A stretch of DNA of 64,000 nucleotides from Clostridia bacterium (GTDB lineage: Bacteria > Bacillota > Clostridia > Oscillospirales > Acutalibacteraceae): positions 1 through 64,000 of the forward strand of contig JAFQCH010000042.1 of NCBI GenBank assembly GCA_017416485.1, given 5' to 3'. Below, piece after piece: positions 60,629 through 64,000 of the stretch. The position numbers and the translations under genes are program-made. Under the pieces are notes generated by a model that ran no database searches, was not told the origin of the DNA, and saw only the letters and a list, made by a program, of their open reading frames with translations. The first letter of the stretch is position 1; every line of letters starts with the position of its first letter.

Positions 60629-62239
60629 ATGAAAAAACCGATCCGTCTGCTTTCGCTGCTGCTTTGCCTTGGCATGGTGCTTTCCTGCTTTGCGGCTTGC
60701 GGTGAAGCAACCGATGACCCATCAGAAGAAGTAACCACAGAAGAAGCAACCGAGCCCGTTGTGATTGAACTGGGAGCATTTATTGACAAGGTATACACCA
60801 TTGTTGAAATTGACCGTGTTGCCGGCACCTGCCTTGCACTGTTGCTGGAAGATGAAAACAGCTACAAAAACGGAACATACACACAGGGCCGCACTTATGA
60901 TATCGACTCGCACGAACTGTTAACGGAAATCAAATACACCCGTGATGCAAAAAAACGACTGACCAAGGTTGTGCACACGGATGCAAAAAGCGGGGATACC
61001 GTCAAAACAGAAGAATATTCCTATGCCTCCAACGGCAAAATGCTTTCCAGCGTCAGCCGCGATGCAAACCGAATGACAATTGACAGCCTTGTCTACACAT
61101 ATAATGCAGACGGCACCTACACTGTCACAACAACAAAAGCGGGCAAATTGGCAAGCATTGCGGAGTTTGACCGCACCGATAAGGCTGTTGCCCGCACCGA
61201 TTACGAATACAAAGCAGACGGCACTTATACCGTACGTTTTTATAAAGACGGCAGGATGACACAGTATGTTACATTCAACGCCGAAGGCAACGAAGCCACC
61301 CGCGCTGTTTATACCTACAATCCCGACGGTTCATACACCGTTGCTCTGTATGAAAACGGAATTCTGAAAAACCAGCAGACCGGCACCGCGCAGGATGTTG
61401 TTACCCAACCGGCAGAAACCACAACGCAAGAAGAAAAAGAAACACTTGACGCCAACGCACCCGTTGTTGTGCCTACAACAACCCCGCCCACAACCAATAA
61501 TAACAACAATAACGACGATAACAACAATGACCAACCCCCTGCAACCCGTCCTACCGAACCGCCCACAACGGAAGCCCCTGCAACGGATGCCTCCGGCGGC
61601 ATTGATATGCTTGCCCAGTCGCGCATTTTCCGTTCGGGTGAATATTGCCTTGTCGGTGCAATGGAAGAGGGCAATGAAATTATGTATATGACGGTTGCCA
61701 TTACCCGCAACACCATGTACACCTCAATGGAAGTTGATTTCGGCAGCATGATGGGCAGCGGTTCAACCGGCATGACAGAACTCGGATTCCTGCAAACCGC
61801 AAACGGAACAGCCTATATGCTTGAACCCAAGAGCAAAACCTATTGTTCCATGGATGAATCCCTGAACCTGGGCGGCGACACACTGAATCCCGGGGAACTG
61901 TTTGCAGACATTGATATGTCCGAAGCATTCATTCCCATCAGCGAAAATGCGCAACCCGACAAACGCGAAAACGCAGTTGTCAACGGTGAAATGGTAACCT
62001 GCTTCACATTCAACACCGCAAGCGGTGAATCTGTTAAGCATTATGTTAATGACAACGGTCAACTCATTCGCGTGGAAGACTTCAATGCCGACGGCAGAAT
62101 GATTCAGATGTTTGATGTTGAAAGTCTGTCCGGCAACATTGCCGAATATATGCGCAAGATCCCGTCGGATTACAAAAAGACCGACCTGATGAACATGCTT
62201 ATTGCCATGATGGGCGACTACGGAACGATTATTGAATAA
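60629..62239 (+). CDS. Lipoprotein 3 of three, with toxin-like YD-type repeats
   Basis: 536 residues. Lipobox CFAAC (Cys at about 24). Residues 95-250 carry short beta repeats of the form YTYNADGTYTVTTTKAGKLA (also YEYKADGTYTVRFYKDGRMT, YTYNPDGSYTVALYENGILK), resembling MORN/YD-like hairpins in bacterial lipoproteins. A low-complexity Thr/Pro/Asn spacer with a poly-Asn run (about 280-320) leads to a C-terminal domain (330-536) with YCLVGAMEEGNEIMYMTVAI and FTFNTASGESVKHYVNDNGQ. Function unknown. Own promoter and terminator. Confidence 0.8.
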   Translation: MKKPIRLLSLLLCLGMVLSCFAACGEATDDPSEEVTTEEATEPVVIELGAFIDKVYTIVEIDRVAGTCLALLLEDENSYKNGTYTQGRTYDIDSHELLTEIKYTRDAKKRLTKVVHTDAKSGDTVKTEEYSYASNGKMLSSVSRDANRMTIDSLVYTYNADGTYTVTTTKAGKLASIAEFDRTDKAVARTDYEYKADGTYTVRFYKDGRMTQYVTFNAEGNEATRAVYTYNPDGSYTVALYENGILKNQQTGTAQDVVTQPAETTTQEEKETLDANAPVVVPTTTPPTTNNNNNNDDNNNDQPPATRPTEPPTTEAPATDASGGIDMLAQSRIFRSGEYCLVGAMEEGNEIMYMTVAITRNTMYTSMEVDFGSMMGSGSTGMTELGFLQTANGTAYMLEPKSKTYCSMDESLNLGGDTLNPGELFADIDMSEAFIPISENAQPDKRENAVVNGEMVTCFTFNTASGESVKHYVNDNGQLIRVEDFNADGRMIQMFDVESLSGNIAEYMRKIPSDYKKTDLMNMLIAMMGDYGTIIE

Positions 62240-62249
62240 AGCACCAATA

Positions 62250-62279
62250 AAAGCGGGACTGCATTTGCAGTTCCGCTTT
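62250..62279. terminator. Bidirectional terminator
   Basis: AAAGCGGGACTGCA and TGCAGTTCCGCTTT (62250-62279) pair with one G-T. It ends lipoprotein 3. The next 120 bases up to 62402 hold nothing recognisable. Confidence 0.8.
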
Positions 62280-62402
62280 GTTATTTGCCAAATTTTGTTA
62301 TATTAACACTTTTATTTTCCCAAATTGAACAGATCCGGCCCCATTGCGGCATATTGGCAATTTTATAGCAATTGGCAATCCTTGCGAATATGTAACATTT
62401 TT

Positions 62403-63311
62403 TTATCTGCCTGCAAGTTTATTGCAATGATCCTGCATAATGATGGCACCTGCAAAGGGGCAGAAAATGCCGAGGATCAGGCACAAAGTTGCAATATTTT
62501 CATTTTTTCCGTTTGCTTTCAGATGCGCTTCCAGTTTTTGCCCGTGGATATAAAACCAATAGATTGAATAAAACGGCACAAAGCCGCACAACAGGCACTG
62601 TGCAACAGGATTCATCCGCTGTGAACCGTTTACACGGTTAAGATACTCGGTCATGCGATAAACCCAATACATGTATCCGATCCCCAGCGTAAGCAGCCAC
62701 AGCACGATCAAAGTGCCCAGCGACATAAAAGCATCCGCATCATCGGCAACCGTATTCTGCTGATAAGCATTCTGCGCAAAATCCGACTGCATGTTTTCAT
62801 ATCTGTTTTCAGGGTTTTCATCCTCCGACGGCATCTGCCACGCGGGCTGTTCGGAATCGGGCGCAGTGCCGGAATCGGAAGACGGCTGTCCTTTTTTCTG
62901 GTTCAGACCGAAAAACACCATCGCCACCAATACACAACCGCCGATTTTCATCAGCCATGAAAAAACGGACAGCACAGTCGTCAGCAAAGCACTGCTCATC
63001 ACTGCCGTCATCAAACCGCTGCTCATGGCATCTGTTACCATCATAACAAATGCACTGATCGTCATAGTTGCAACTGCAAGCATCGGCAACACAATACTGC
63101 CGATCAGCAGAACCGTACCTGCAATGAACATATTTTTCATCTTTTTGTCATGTTTGAATTGTTTGTATTTGGATGCACAAATGCAAACAAACACAAGCCC
63201 CGCCATGGCAACGACCGTAGACAAATAAGAGCCGAAGAAATCAAATGCCAAAGCACCGAAATCCATAGAACCAAAATCAACAGTCCCAAGGTCAAAATTA
63301 TTGATTTCCAT
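62403..63311 (-). CDS. DUF4234-family membrane protein
   Basis: 302 residues. N-terminal DFG repeats (LGTVDFGSMDFGALAFDFFG), four hydrophobic segments to about residue 135, and a hydrophilic linker (145-190). The C-terminal DUF4234-like region has ADAFMSLGTLIVLWLLTLGI, GYMYWVYRMTEYLNRV and FVPFYSIYWFYIHGQKLEAH. Integral membrane protein of unknown function. AAAGGATG ribosome site. Upstream of it (64000 side) is the LRR-dockerin gene. Confidence 0.8.
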   Translation of the reverse strand: MEINNFDLGTVDFGSMDFGALAFDFFGSYLSTVVAMAGLVFVCICASKYKQFKHDKKMKNMFIAGTVLLIGSIVLPMLAVATMTISAFVMMVTDAMSSGLMTAVMSSALLTTVLSVFSWLMKIGGCVLVAMVFFGLNQKKGQPSSDSGTAPDSEQPAWQMPSEDENPENRYENMQSDFAQNAYQQNTVADDADAFMSLGTLIVLWLLTLGIGYMYWVYRMTEYLNRVNGSQRMNPVAQCLLCGFVPFYSIYWFYIHGQKLEAHLKANGKNENIATLCLILGIFCPFAGAIIMQDHCNKLAGR

Positions 63312-63443
63312 ACAAACACATCCTTTCTGTTTTGTACTTCTATTATATTCCGTCAGGCAACAAAAACAAACAGCACAATGTGCAGAAAGTCAACCGCATT
63401 TTTTGCAAAAAGTGAAAAATTCAGTCCTTCTTTTTGCAAACTG

Positions 63444-64000
63444 TTATTCTTCAAGCCCCACAGACACGCGCAGAATCAGTCGGGCATCATTTGCGGTAAT
63501 CTGTCCATCCTTATCAACATCGGCAATTCTTATTTTTGCATCTGCAATATTTTCCAAACCAACAGATGTACGCAATGCCAATCTTGCATCGGCAGATTCA
63601 AGCTTGCCGTTTTCATCCGCATCACCCCACAAATAAGCAAAGTGAACCGTTGCAGCATTCGAACCATTGAAGTTCCCTTTGATACCTTCAATCTGATTCC
63701 AGTCTTTTTCACAGCCGTTGTAATAAACATCATTCAACTTATAGTGCCAATAGAAGGAACCGGTCTCCATTATTTTCAAACCGCTTCCGATGTACACAGC
63801 GGACAGTTGCTCACATTCATTAAAGGCATTCCTGTTGATGATTTCCACACTATCGGGCAAGGAAACGGAAGTCAACTTTGGGCAATTATAAAAAGCTGAT
63901 TCAGCAATAAGTCTTATTCCGTCTTTTATTGCATAACTGCCGGAAATACTTTCATTGACATTCAGCAGACAATCGTCGATGCAAAAAACATTGTTGAGCC
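63444..64000 (-). CDS. LRR (BspA-type) dockerin protein, 3' part only
   Basis: The open frame runs off the window at 64000 without a start, so this is the C-terminal part of a larger gene. Visible: two or three BspA/LRR_5 units (IKDGIRLIAESAFYNCPKLT, SVSLPDSVEIINRNAFNECE, LSAVYIGSGLKIMETGSFYW, with the KDWNQIEG tail). Then a dockerin: GDADENGKLESADARLALRT and DVDKDGQITANDARLILRVS, both ending SVGLE. Fourth dockerin protein of the window. The leucine-rich part suggests surface adhesion or ligand display. Confidence 0.88.
   Translation of the reverse strand, partial: LNNVFCIDDCLLNVNESISGSYAIKDGIRLIAESAFYNCPKLTSVSLPDSVEIINRNAFNECEQLSAVYIGSGLKIMETGSFYWHYKLNDVYYNGCEKDWNQIEGIKGNFNGSNAATVHFAYLWGDADENGKLESADARLALRTSVGLENIADAKIRIADVDKDGQITANDARLILRVSVGLEE

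Overview
The window looks like a chromosomal segment of a gut-type Clostridia bacterium (Bacillota, probably Oscillospiraceae/Ruminococcaceae-like). Evidence: strong AGGAGG-type ribosome sites with frequent TTG/GTG starts, a class I lysyl-tRNA synthetase, type I dockerin modules on secreted proteins, DUF6273, BspA and Big_2 surface proteins, and near-consensus sigma-A promoters with 17-base spacers. The taxon is my inference. I see no CRISPR array, no intact transposase, no replication origin and no complete prophage.

Layout. 1-6.8 kb: a structured leader RNA with attenuator in front of a small XRE regulator, then a DUF1846/oxidoreductase pair, a YjdF-like membrane protein, a 30-residue peptide gene, a MITE-like inverted repeat and a glycosidase-like gene, with AT-rich dispersed repeats around them. 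6.8-14.1 kb: arginine operon argC-argJ-argB-argD followed by a large GH106-like glycosidase. 14.2-20.7 kb: mscL, two coupled CobW-type GTPases (one with a His/Cys metal loop), an M3 oligopeptidase, a sialidase-like gene and a DUF188 gene. 20.7-25.2 kb: an XRE-membrane fusion and a 1205-residue repeat-rich surface protein. 25.3-28.9 kb: an MFS transporter, a three-gene hypothetical operon, and tRNA-Ser(CGA) beside odd tRNA-fragment repeats. 28.9-33.4 kb: a dockerin protein and a large C39-like peptidase with Big_2 repeats. 33.6-41.5 kb: a polar amino acid ABC transporter whose binding protein is circularly permuted, NptA/PhoU, two PHP proteins and a GH25 lysozyme. 41.7-49.8 kb: a solitary 5S rRNA, MATE, a transglutaminase-dockerin protein, a secreted protein, MFS and LysRS. 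49.9-56.7 kb: a secreted papain-like protease controlled by a second copy of the leader RNA, a DUF4234/SHOCT protein, mutY, and a small phage-like XRE/HExxH/Cys-rich switch. 56.7-64 kb: a dockerin protein, three lipoproteins with matching promoters, a DUF4234 protein and the 3' part of an LRR-dockerin gene.

Best candidates for something undescribed. (1) Two about 110-nt RNAs at 202-308 (+) and 52625-52738 (-) share one architecture: P1 beginning with CCACAC, an internal loop, about 15 bp of P2, a 9-bp P3 with an 8-nt UC..GG loop, and a UUCUUAUUU strand. P1 and P2 change sequence but keep pairing. Each starts at the predicted transcription start and is followed by an antiterminator-like strand, an intrinsic terminator and a gene. 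(2) An amino-acid binding lipoprotein has the family's C-terminal segment at its N-terminus, a natural circular permutation. (3) Four dockerin proteins, mostly not obvious glycosidases, imply a cohesin-based surface system whose scaffold lies elsewhere. (4) A C-terminal Cys/His tail resembles a sorting or anchoring signal.
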